DNA of 5,109 bases from an uncultured Paenibacillaceae bacterium (GCA_937874515.1 CALNBV010000229.1:1-5109); one strand, 5' to 3'; numbered from the stretch's first letter, positions 1 through 5,063 are shown. Translations and numbers: made by a program. The notes: generated from the sequence alone by a model not told the origin.

Positions 1-2
1 TT

Positions 3-845
3 AAAGAATCTTATGTAAAGGGAAAGCTTGTTCAAGCGGCCAATCATTTAATAGAAGTACTAAAATATGATCCTAAAAACCCCATTGCCCATTATCGTAT
101 GGGTTTTCTAGCGTATAAACATGAGGATTTTGCAGGGGCGGTTTATTATTTTCAGAAGGTGTTACAATATGACGAAAGCTATGAGAAGAGAGAGTATAAA
201 CTTAATACGCAACAACTGTACTTTGCCAATTTATATTTGAGCAATAGTGCATTATATATCGCACAAAAAGCCCAAAAGTCAGCAGAATTGATGCAGGATG
301 ATGTGCATAAAAGCAAAGTTGAGAATCTTGAAATGTCACCTCTATATAAAATGATTCAAGATAATGAGAGTTACTTAAAGAAACATGCATTTACAATCAC
401 AACATCTGATGGGACAAGGCAGTGCAGCAAAAGTAAATGTCAGGACATTGCATTATCAAACTTGCCTGATACTCTTATTCTTAATTTTTCTGATCAAGGA
501 AATACCTTAATTTTTAATGGGAGAGAGGAACCCCTTGAAACAGACCAAATAGCGCTGTTCCGTCATTACTTTCTTTATAGTAATGAGGCGAATCCAGTAA
601 CAAAGTATCAAATTAATAATATCTTTCAAACCAGTGGGAAAACAGGTGTGGTGCCTGATAATACTTATTCCCAAAAAGTATTAAGATTAAGAAGGAAACT
701 TGCAAAAGTTGAGGCACCAACTTCTTTGATTGAAAATAAAAGATTTAAGAATCAAACCGCTTATTTTTATTATCATGCCTTGCCGTATATGATTATCCAC
801 CGCACTGATGATAGCTTCTTTCTTGATAATAATGACGAAGAATAA
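3..845 (+). CDS. TPR protein with C-terminal winged-helix-like domain (5'-truncated by window edge)
   Basis: The reading frame is open from base 3 to the TAA at 843-845 (280 residues visible). The internal ATG at 99 is not the true start, because good coding sequence continues upstream of it to the window edge. The N-terminal visible part has the helix-pair pattern of tetratricopeptide repeats: one unit around AANHLIEVLKYDPKNPIAHY and a second around FAGAVYYFQKVLQYD, followed by further helical sequence. The last ~120 residues look like an OmpR/PhoB-type winged helix: a short beta section (LIFNGREEPLE), a helix, a recognition-like helix (DNTYSQKVLRLRRKLAKV) and a terminal beta hairpin with aromatic residues (TAYFYYH). 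In known families TPRs bind peptide or protein partners and such winged helices bind DNA, so a peptide- or partner-sensing regulator is a reasonable inference. The exact function is not recognised. A terminator follows 14 bases after the stop, so this is the last gene of its transcript. Confidence 0.75.
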   Translation, partial: KESYVKGKLVQAANHLIEVLKYDPKNPIAHYRMGFLAYKHEDFAGAVYYFQKVLQYDESYEKREYKLNTQQLYFANLYLSNSALYIAQKAQKSAELMQDDVHKSKVENLEMSPLYKMIQDNESYLKKHAFTITTSDGTRQCSKSKCQDIALSNLPDTLILNFSDQGNTLIFNGREEPLETDQIALFRHYFLYSNEANPVTKYQINNIFQTSGKTGVVPDNTYSQKVLRLRRKLAKVEAPTSLIENKRFKNQTAYFYYHALPYMIIHRTDDSFFLDNNDEE

Positions 846-858
846 AATACAGGTATTT

Positions 859-892
859 GGCGATGACAGGGGTGTCATCGCCCTTTTGGTTT
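859..892 (+). terminator. Rho-independent terminator of the TPR gene
   Basis: A perfect 10-bp stem (GGCGATGACA at 859-868 pairing with TGTCATCGCC at 873-882) encloses a GGGG loop and is followed by a T-rich stretch (cttttggttt). It lies 13 bases after the TPR stop codon. Its position argues against starting the next gene at the TTG at 857, because that start would place the hairpin inside the coding sequence. Confidence 0.85.
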
Positions 893-928
893 AATAAGGG
901 TATCAAATCAAAAGGGAGATGGTACTTC

Positions 929-2169
929 ATGAAAACCTGGAATCAGTTATTTGTACGTCACGGTTGGAAGTTGGAGAAAAAAGAAGAGAATGTATTTGAT
1001 TGCAAAGGCGAGACCAGTAAGAACATTGGTTTTTTAATGGCATGTTTGGATCGGGCTCACATTCCCTTTTCTTTAAAGAATGCCGTCCTTACATTGAAAA
1101 GCGAGCCCATTCATGAAGAAAAGTGGATTGAAGTTTTGAACTTTAGTCAGGATCGAGTCCGGGGCAGAGGGGGAGATTTATGGTTCCGTCCCGGTGAAGA
1201 AGAACCAAAGGTAGAGGAACTTGATATTTATATAAGCGGCATTGTTCGCCAGTTAAACCGCCTTGGTTTTTATACGGAGGGCTCTTGTGATGGCCATGAG
1301 AACCGGCCTGCCCATGTATTGGTGACAAAAGGGAAAGACATCAACCTTTTAGTTGAAGTGCTCCTTGCTTTGGGGATGAAACGGGAATTTTGCAGGGATT
1401 ACAAACAACACTACCACATTTCTCTTCATTTAAAAAGAAATGAACTTCTAGACATGGCAGAAAAGTTGAGCCTTATTGAAGACAGTTGGCTGGAACAAGG
1501 ACATGATTTTATTAAAGAACAAATGTTTTGCCATACCTTGGAGGAACTTCTTTCCATTCCAGGAGCAAGTGGCAATGAAAGCAAGATTCGCCAGGTCGTC
1601 CGAGAAAAAATCACACCTTTCGTAGATTTTATAACAGAGGATCGATATGGAAATCTATTGGCAGAGAAAACCTATGGAGGAGGCCACGGGCCAACGATTC
1701 TCTTAAGTGCCCATTTGGATACTGTATTTGAAATTTAACCTAATCATACCATTAGTAAAGAAGATGGAATTTGGACAAGCAGCAAGGGCATTCTCGGAGC
1801 TGATGATAGGGCAGGAGTTGCTGTGTTGTTGGAAACAGCAAAAAACTTAATGAATTCTTCTTTTAGTGGAAAGGTAAAATTCATTTTTAGTGTGGAAGAA
1901 GAAATTGGTCTTTGTGGGGCTCATGCAATAGATGAATATTTTATCTGGGGTGTGAATGCCACCATTGTGGTTGACCATGGGCAGTGGATCATGGAATTCA
2001 AAGTGTGAATTTGTCTGCAGGGTATTGGTACGAACATACTGAGAATGAGTTTTTAGATGTAGCTGCTTGCTTTAATGTGACCAAGCTGATTAAAGGATTC
2101 TTTGAGAAAAGTAGGGAAATTCGTATGGTGTTGCGAGAAATTGAGCGTGAAAAATTAAGATCAAGGTAA
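929..2169 (+). pseudogene. Decayed MH-clan (M20/M28/M42-like) metallopeptidase gene
   Basis: The ATG at 929 follows a good SD (GGGAG, 914-918, spacing 10). Codons 1-269 read through to TAA at 1736-1738. The same frame then continues without any shift to 2005, and a third piece in another frame (1984-2169) supplies the C-terminus. Signatures of a two-metal aminopeptidase/carboxypeptidase-like hydrolase are visible: SAHLDTV (H262, D264), GADDRAG (D292/D293), VEEEIGL (E323-E325), IVVD (D349) and, in the last piece, EHTENE. Residues 1-190 form an extra N-terminal region that I do not recognise. Two lesions break it. One is the in-frame stop between the HxD and GADD motifs, perhaps GAA to TAA. The other is a fusion at about 1980-1990, where the sequence jumps from the VVD segment to the C-terminal helix. 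In M42 enzymes about 90 residues separate the equivalent Asp and His; only about 22 remain here, so some 65-70 codons are probably lost, with a frame change. The product would not be an active peptidase. I cannot choose between M20, M28 and M42 from motifs alone. Confidence 0.85.
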
Positions 2170-2220
2170 TTCTTGGCATCAATATGAAGTTCCCAATCAA
2201 ATAAATTCAATTTTTCTTGT

Positions 2221-2234
2221 ACTAATTAATTAGT
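2221..2234. repeat. AT-only palindrome at the ymaF 3' end
   Basis: ACTAATTAATTAGT is a perfect 14-bp palindrome that overlaps the ymaF stop codon, in the 60-base gap between the convergent pseudogene and ymaF. It has no GC stem and no T run, so it is not a convincing terminator. It could be chance in AT-rich DNA. Confidence 0.4.
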
Positions 2235-2595
2235 TGAGTGGATCTTCAATTAAGGTAGTAAAAATAAATTCATGAACATGGCCATCCTCTAGTGTTGTAG
2301 ATCCTTTAATAAAATGAATATGTTTTCCGTTACCAACAGGAATCGCAGGTCCAGTAGTAATCTTAATTTGATGAAGATGACCAAAGAAATCAGTAGCCGT
2401 TGTAATCACATGTACATGACTTTTATTCTTGGGAATGGCCTGGCTTGTAACCCCTGCAAAACGGTGATTATGTCTATCATCACCTTGTTCGGCAAGTTTT
2501 GTGCTGCCAAGGAATTCATGATTATGTCGTTGTTTTTTTACTCGATTGTTGTTTTTTCCTTGAACATGGAATTTTTTATTCTTATTTGTATTCAT
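2230..2595 (-). CDS. ymaF: YmaF-family histidine-rich protein
   Basis: This 121-residue soluble protein has no signal peptide and no membrane segment. It carries six His-x-His motifs: HNH 24-26, HNH 42-44, HVH 60-62, HLH 73-75, HIH 92-94 and HVH 106-108, spaced 13-19 residues apart. Most are followed by an aromatic or aliphatic residue and beta-prone sequence. This pattern and the length match the YmaF family of Bacillus and relatives, whose function is not established. Regularly spaced HxH pairs suggest metal binding (inference). The ATG at 2595 is preceded on the minus strand by GGAGGG with 6 bases of spacing, which fixes the start. The N-terminus is very basic and Asn-rich. It faces the peptidase pseudogene tail to tail and stands alone. 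The ribosome binding site sits in an inverted repeat described separately. I would call it YmaF-like rather than an assured orthologue. Confidence 0.85.
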   Translation of the reverse strand: MNTNKNKKFHVQGKNNNRVKKQRHNHEFLGSTKLAEQGDDRHNHRFAGVTSQAIPKNKSHVHVITTATDFFGHLHQIKITTGPAIPVGNGKHIHFIKGSTTLEDGHVHEFIFTTLIEDPLN

Positions 2596-2626
2596 AATAT
2601 CCCTCCAATTATAGATTGGATATTAT
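2594..2626 (-). promoter_or_regulatory. Inverted repeat over the ymaF SD and start codon
   Basis: Read on the minus strand, ATAATATCC (2626-2618) and GGATATTAT (2602-2594) form a perfect 9-bp inverted repeat around a 15-base loop. The 3' arm contains the end of the SD (GGAGGGAT) and the AT of the start codon. In the mRNA the hairpin would hide both. A second, mutually exclusive pairing, CCAAT with ATTGG, lies in the same segment and would instead leave the distal part of the SD free. It could be a translational control element or a DNA operator; chance in AT-rich DNA cannot be excluded. Confidence 0.45.
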
Positions 2627-2639
2627 TTTATTAATGTGT

Positions 2640-2734
2640 AAAAGAAAATGTTTTAGTTGATTTATCCATTTTTAGGGAGGGGGAGCCTAAGAGTTAAATT
2701 TTATGAAAGTAGCAAACTAAAGGGTAAAAGATTA
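2640..2734. other. Gene-free interval with an orphan SD-like motif
   Basis: No supported gene is present between the ymaF start and the terminator at 2735. TTTAGGGAGG at 2671-2680 is an excellent SD on the plus strand, but no start codon lies 5-12 bases downstream. The nearest ATG (2703) opens only a five-codon frame (MKVAN). The same ten bases occur before the graspetide precursor at 4722-4731, preceded in both places by a similar TTA(A)TCCA stretch. It may be the relic of a deleted small gene that once ended at the following terminator. Confidence 0.4.
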
Positions 2735-2771
2735 GAAAGGGATAGCTTCAACATGCTATCCCTTTCTTTTT
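2735..2771 (+). terminator. Strong Rho-independent terminator
   Basis: GAAAGGGATAGC (2735-2746) pairs perfectly with GCTATCCCTTTC (2755-2766), giving a 12-bp stem with an 8-base loop followed by five T. No plus-strand gene is visible just upstream. On the minus strand the hairpin is followed by a weaker T-containing stretch (TAATCTTTTACC). It either ends transcripts from a lost plus-strand gene or an unannotated RNA, or insulates the next promoter. Confidence 0.88.
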
Positions 2772-2797
2772 AAAGTAATTCGGATAATTGGTATAAT
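2769..2797 (+). promoter_or_regulatory. Sigma-A promoter for the 54-aa ORF
   Basis: A consensus -10 TATAAT (2792-2797) carries an extended TGg element just upstream (2789-2791). Exactly 17 bases before it is TTTAAA (2769-2774), a 4/6 match to the -35 box, which overlaps the T run of the preceding terminator. The start codon lies 36 bases downstream of the -10. Confidence 0.7.
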
Positions 2798-2832
2798 AAG
2801 GTGAATTTGCATTGAATGGGAGCTGAAAAAGC

Positions 2833-2997
2833 ATGAATATAGTAGGGTATTCTATATTCCGCCATCATAAAAATGTACCTTTAAATAAAGAGAAGGCGGA
2901 GAGGATTTATCGTTTGGGTCTTCATGTTGAGTTGAATGATGGTGAAGATGGGAAAGGGTTACTAATGCTTCGCATTGATGCCCTGGAGATTAGATAA
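2833..2997 (+). CDS. Small hypothetical protein (54 aa)
   Basis: ATG at 2833 to TAA at 2995-2997 encodes 54 residues, beginning MNIVGYSIF and ending LRIDALEIR. GGGAG at 2818-2822 gives an SD with about 10 bases of spacing, and a good sigma-A promoter lies just upstream. The protein is soluble and charged, with a basic middle (EKAERIYRLGLHVEL), an Asn/Asp/Gly turn (NDGEDGKG) and a final amphipathic strand or helix. No signal peptide or membrane segment is visible. I do not recognise the family. It may be a genuine short protein or the surviving end of a longer one; the dedicated promoter and SD favour the former. No terminator is evident directly after the stop. Confidence 0.6.
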   Translation: MNIVGYSIFRHHKNVPLNKEKAERIYRLGLHVELNDGEDGKGLLMLRIDALEIR

Positions 2998-3009
2998 TAA
3001 AAGATTAGA

Positions 3010-3124
3010 TTGAAAGTATCGACACATTTAATTCGCAAAATTTAACTTAAATAGCATATCTGCATTTTTTACTCCATATACTCCTTACTGTTGTAAATAA
3101 ATACAAAACAGGGAGTGGAGTTCG
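3010..3124. other. Upstream region of the crystallin-like gene
   Basis: This interval holds no gene. It contains two tandem 9-base copies beginning TACTCC (3070-3078, TACTCCATA; 3079-3087, TACTCCTTA), an inverted repeat TTGTA/TACAA (3091-3095 and 3102-3106), and the SD at 3111-3120. I found no sigma-A promoter with acceptable boxes and spacing. CATATACTC (3075-3083) resembles a sporulation sigma-K -10 element, but without a convincing -35. The inverted repeat could be a small operator. Confidence 0.3.
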
Positions 3125-3718
3125 ATGTTAAGGAAAATGTCAAGTGTTTTTTGGGTATGTGTATTGCTGGTTTTTCTTGTGCCAAGTGTTTATGCTTCTA
3201 ATCAACCTTCAGCACCAGAGCAGGCTTTTTCAATTGACACAGTAGATGGAGAACAATATTCACCGAAAAAGCATAAAAAAATTGCAGGGATTGTTGTTGA
3301 AAAAAATAATCAGGGCGTTAAAGTCCAGGGATTTTCTACCCTTGAAAAATATAATGCCTATACCCAGCAAGAATCATTTACTAAACCTATAGATCGAGGT
3401 ACTAAGTCAGGAATAGATTATTTCTATGAACATACCTCTGGGCAAGGCTATGGAAATTATCGAACCTTATCATCTGGACAATGGAGTTATAATGTAGGAG
3501 TGCGTTGGGGAACATCCTGGAACGATAGAATTTCTTCATTGTCTGTTGCCCCTTGGTCTTGGGTTACATTGTTTCAACATGATTATTATGGCGGATACTA
3601 TATTACATTTAAGAATTATTCAAGTTATAGATTGTTTGCAAACTTAACCAGTTTTAAAATGCCCAACGGAAAAACATGGAATGACCAGGTGACTTCGATT
3701 AAAACAGGAAATTATTAA
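3125..3718 (+). CDS. Secreted beta/gamma-crystallin-like protein
   Basis: This protein has 197 residues. ATG at 3125 follows the purine-rich SD GGGAGTGGAG (3111-3120). Residues 1-24 form a signal peptide: basic MLRK, a hydrophobic core (VFWVCVLLVFLV), then cleavage probably after SVYA. There is no lipobox, so the protein is secreted free. Residues 25-95 form a hydrophilic linker or pro-region rich in Lys and Gln. Residues 98-194 form a domain with two Greek-key-like halves, each ending in the calcium-binding clamp pattern of microbial beta/gamma-crystallins, [N/D][N/D]xx[S/T]S: NDRISS at 133-138 and NDQVTS at 186-191, each preceded by Trp. The halves are rich in Tyr, Gly and Trp (YEHTSGQGYG; QHDYYGGYYITF), as in known family members. 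Such domains bind Ca2+ and stabilise extracellular or spore-coat-like proteins; the role here is unknown. It is monocistronic and ends at a terminator shared with the convergent Uma2 gene. Confidence 0.82.
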   Translation: MLRKMSSVFWVCVLLVFLVPSVYASNQPSAPEQAFSIDTVDGEQYSPKKHKKIAGIVVEKNNQGVKVQGFSTLEKYNAYTQQESFTKPIDRGTKSGIDYFYEHTSGQGYGNYRTLSSGQWSYNVGVRWGTSWNDRISSLSVAPWSWVTLFQHDYYGGYYITFKNYSSYRLFANLTSFKMPNGKTWNDQVTSIKTGNY

Positions 3719-3745
3719 AATAGCATAAAGAACTTTCTTCTTAAA

Positions 3746-3777
3746 ACCCCAGGCCATAATTAACACAGGCCTGGGGT
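3746..3777. terminator. Bidirectional terminator between convergent genes
   Basis: ACCCCAGGCC (3746-3755) pairs perfectly with GGCCTGGGGT (3768-3777), a 10-bp GC-rich stem with a 12-base loop. On the minus strand it is followed by TTTTAAGAAG, and on the plus strand by the weaker TCTATATAT. It lies between the stops of the crystallin-like gene (3718) and the Uma2 gene (3778), so it probably serves both. Confidence 0.82.
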
Positions 3778-4536
3778 CTATATATGTTTCCATAATTCTT
3801 TTAAGGGAATTGATAAACCTGTAAAGTCAGGATGGGCTACCACATCTTCATCCATACCCGTTGCGATAATGGCATATATACCTTCCCGCAGGGAGAAACA
3901 TTCCAGGGTTCTTTCCTCGTGATTGACTAGCCAGTAGTGTTGGACCTGTGCATTTTGGTAAATACGTAGTTTTTTTAGCCTGTCTTTATGGCTGGTTGAG
4001 GGGGAGAGGATCTCAATGACTAGTTTTGGAGCTCCATCAATGTGAGTATCTTTGACCATGGATTTTTGATCCCCTGAAACATAGAATAAATCTGGTTGTA
4101 CCACATTAATTTGATGGAAGGTAACATCTAATGGTGCATCGAATATTTCCCCTTCAGGGTCTGCTTGCCAAAAATAATCTTCGAGAATCCGTTGGAGCCG
4201 GCGGGATACGCGCTGGTGCATGACATTTGGGGAGGGTTCCTTTATTAACACACCCTCGAGAACTTCAAAACGGTATCCTGGTTGATCAGGCAGTTTTAAA
4301 TAATCTTCATAGGTATATTTTTTTGGTGTATCTGAATTGTATTGTGTTGTTTTTTCATAAATCGTTGATTTTGTTAGGGAATGAATGACATCGGTGAGTT
4401 GATAACGGTATTGTTTAGGGCCCAGTTCCACATAGGGGATTTTTTTCTCCCGTGTGTATCTCCAGATTGTATCCACAGAAAGATTTAAGGAATCAGCCAG
4501 ATCATGGGCTGTGATTAGTTCATTTTTATCAGGCAT
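3778..4536 (-). CDS. Helix-turn-helix/Uma2-family (PD-(D/E)XK) nuclease-like fusion
   Basis: This protein has 252 residues. The start is the ATG at 4536, because a near-perfect SD (GGAGGTGA at 4548-4541) lies four bases before it; the frame is open 14 codons further upstream but without an SD. Residues 5-52 are an excisionase/MerR-like helix-turn-helix: TAHDLADSLNLSVDTIWRY, then REKKIPYVELGPKQYRY and DVIHSL. After a linker (53-72), residues 73-250 match the Uma2 family (formerly DUF820). They start YTYEDYLKLPD and GYRFEVLEG (E91, E94), followed by QPDLFYV (D149), IEILSPSTSHKDRLKK (E175, K184, D185, K188) and YWLVNHEERTLE. The family has a restriction-endonuclease fold with a PD...E core and a displaced Lys, and all the expected acidic residues are present. 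Cellular roles of Uma2 proteins are poorly known. The added HTH suggests a sequence-specific DNA-binding nuclease or regulator (inference). It is divergent from the graspetide precursor gene and has its own promoter. Confidence 0.85.
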   Translation of the reverse strand: MPDKNELITAHDLADSLNLSVDTIWRYTREKKIPYVELGPKQYRYQLTDVIHSLTKSTIYEKTTQYNSDTPKKYTYEDYLKLPDQPGYRFEVLEGVLIKEPSPNVMHQRVSRRLQRILEDYFWQADPEGEIFDAPLDVTFHQINVVQPDLFYVSGDQKSMVKDTHIDGAPKLVIEILSPSTSHKDRLKKLRIYQNAQVQHYWLVNHEERTLECFSLREGIYAIIATGMDEDVVAHPDFTGLSIPLKELWKHI

Positions 4537-4558
4537 TTTATCACCTCCATATATTTTC

Positions 4559-4587
4559 AGTATATCAATAATTATCAACTAAAACAA
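4559..4587 (-). promoter_or_regulatory. Candidate sigma-A promoter of the Uma2 gene
   Basis: On the minus strand, TTGTTT (4587-4582) and TATACT (4564-4559) are separated by exactly 17 bases. The -10 matches 5/6 and the -35 begins with the key TTG. The SD of the Uma2 gene begins 10 bases after the -10, so the 5' leader would be very short. Confidence 0.5.
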
Positions 4588-4635
4588 ACCCATATTAACT
4601 ATAGGGAACTGGCGAGGCATATGTCAAAAGTAATT

Positions 4636-4664
4636 TTGAATAATTTGTAAAAGTGGTGTATAGA
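4636..4664 (+). promoter_or_regulatory. Candidate sigma-A promoter of the graspetide precursor
   Basis: TTGAAT (4636-4641) and TATAGA (4659-4664) are 17 bases apart, each about a 4/6 match. Transcription would start near 4671 and give a leader of about 70 bases before the GTG start. A second possible -35, TTGACT at 4669-4674, lacks a good -10 (TAAGTT). The divergent promoters of this gene and the Uma2 gene are about 50 bases apart. Confidence 0.5.
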
Positions 4665-4740
4665 ATATTGACTTATTTGGAAAATATTAATAAGTTAGTC
4701 ACAAGGGAATCCTTAATCCAATTTAGGGAGGATGAGAAAA

Positions 4741-4956
4741 GTGAAAAAGAAAAAGAAGTTGTTTATTGAGGAACTTGAAGTTCGACAATCCAGTTCTCCA
4801 TTATTTGTTTCTCCAATCGATCCAATTATGACCACTATGGCATTAGGTGAAGAAGGGGGCGGCTTTTACACCACACAATCAATCGGTGAAGAGGGCGGAC
4901 ATCCTATAACCACCTTTGCAATTGGTGAAGAAGGCGGTTCTGGCATTATTAAATAA
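4741..4956 (+). CDS. Putative plesiocin-type graspetide (omega-ester RiPP) precursor peptide
   Basis: This is a 71-residue precursor of a ribosomally made, post-translationally modified peptide. The GTG at 4741 is chosen because AGGGAGG (4725-4731) lies 9 bases before it; the in-frame ATG at 4732 abuts that SD directly. Residues 1-16 are a basic leader with K(6)LFIEELEVR, closely resembling the KLFIEDL recognition motif of plesiocin-type leaders. Residues 17-30 are a Ser/Pro linker. Residues 31-69 are three 13-residue repeats: TTMALGEEGG (31-40), TTQSIGEEGG (44-53) and TTFAIGEEGG (57-66), each plus three variable residues. Each fits TTxxxxEE, the group-2 graspetide core. In that family an ATP-grasp ligase joins the paired Thr and Glu side chains by esters, giving bicyclic hairpins, some of which are protease inhibitors. 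No ligase, protease or transporter gene is visible; about 150 bases remain after the stop and contain a terminator. The assignment to a modified product is inferred from motifs only. Confidence 0.85.
   Translation: MKKKKKLFIEELEVRQSSSPLFVSPIDPIMTTMALGEEGGGFYTTQSIGEEGGHPITTFAIGEEGGSGIIK
4831..4947 (+). repeat. Three tandem 39-bp core repeats in the graspetide precursor
   Basis: The units are 4831-4869, 4870-4908 and 4909-4947, in frame and without gaps. Each begins with two Thr codons and carries GGTGAAGA at bases 16-23 followed by Gly codons. Several conserved residues use different codons between units (second Thr ACT/ACA/ACC; second Glu GAA/GAG/GAA; last conserved Gly GGC/GGA/GGT). The protein pattern is therefore kept while the DNA has drifted, as expected of an old duplication under selection. 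Confidence 0.9.
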
Positions 4957-4983
4957 CCAGTTGGATCATTCGTATTGAATATA

Positions 4984-5020
4984 GCGCCCCAGAGATTTTG
5001 CCTCTGTGGCGCACATTTTT
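4984..5020 (+). terminator. Rho-independent terminator after the precursor
   Basis: GCGCC (4984-4988) and CAGAG (4990-4994) pair with CTCTG (5002-5006) and GGCGC (5008-5012), interrupted by one C/T mismatch, around a 7-base loop. T5 follows at 5016-5020. It lies 27 bases after the precursor stop. If a biosynthetic operon continues to the right, the hairpin would make the precursor transcript more abundant than the enzyme transcript. Confidence 0.82.
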
Positions 5021-5063
5021 GCACTTATAAAATTTACAAAATTCTTATAGTATAAGGGCAACT

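Larger units (their letters stand above)
2725..3009. repeat. 12-bp direct repeats bracketing terminator, promoter and small ORF
   Basis: TAAAAGATTAGA occurs at 2725-2736 and again at 2998-3009, directly after the stop codon of the 54-aa ORF. The two copies exactly flank the terminator-promoter-ORF module. They could be a target-site duplication or recombination scar, or simply chance in AT-rich sequence. No terminal inverted repeats were seen at the ends. Confidence 0.35.

Noticed and set aside
857..928. TTG start at 857 for the peptidase-like gene
   Set aside because: It has no SD and would place the upstream terminator hairpin within the coding sequence. The ATG at 929 has a proper SD.
2608..2613. 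Perfect TATAAT on the minus strand upstream of ymaF
   Set aside because: As a -10 it would place the transcription start inside the SD, and no -35 lies 16-18 bases upstream; TTTACA at 2642-2637 is 23 bases away.
2314..2634. 106-codon plus-strand open frame overlapping ymaF
   Set aside because: It has no SD and lies antisense to a well-supported gene with clear family motifs; its Cys/Met/Phe-rich translation looks like a shadow.
2703..2720. Five-codon frame MKVAN after the orphan SD
   Set aside because: It is too short and about 22 bases from the SD, so it is not a supported gene.
3065..3090. Sporulation (sigma-K-like) promoter for the crystallin-like gene
   Set aside because: Only the -10 CATATACTC is suggestive; no -35 at the right distance could be defended.
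4537..4578. Longer N-terminus for the HTH-Uma2 protein
   Set aside because: The upstream in-frame codons have no SD, overlap the candidate promoter -10 and contain the real SD of the ATG at 4536.
4831..4947. Tandem 39-bp repeats as a CRISPR array or minisatellite
   Set aside because: The units are in frame, unspaced and synonymously diverged, and encode a conserved peptide motif.
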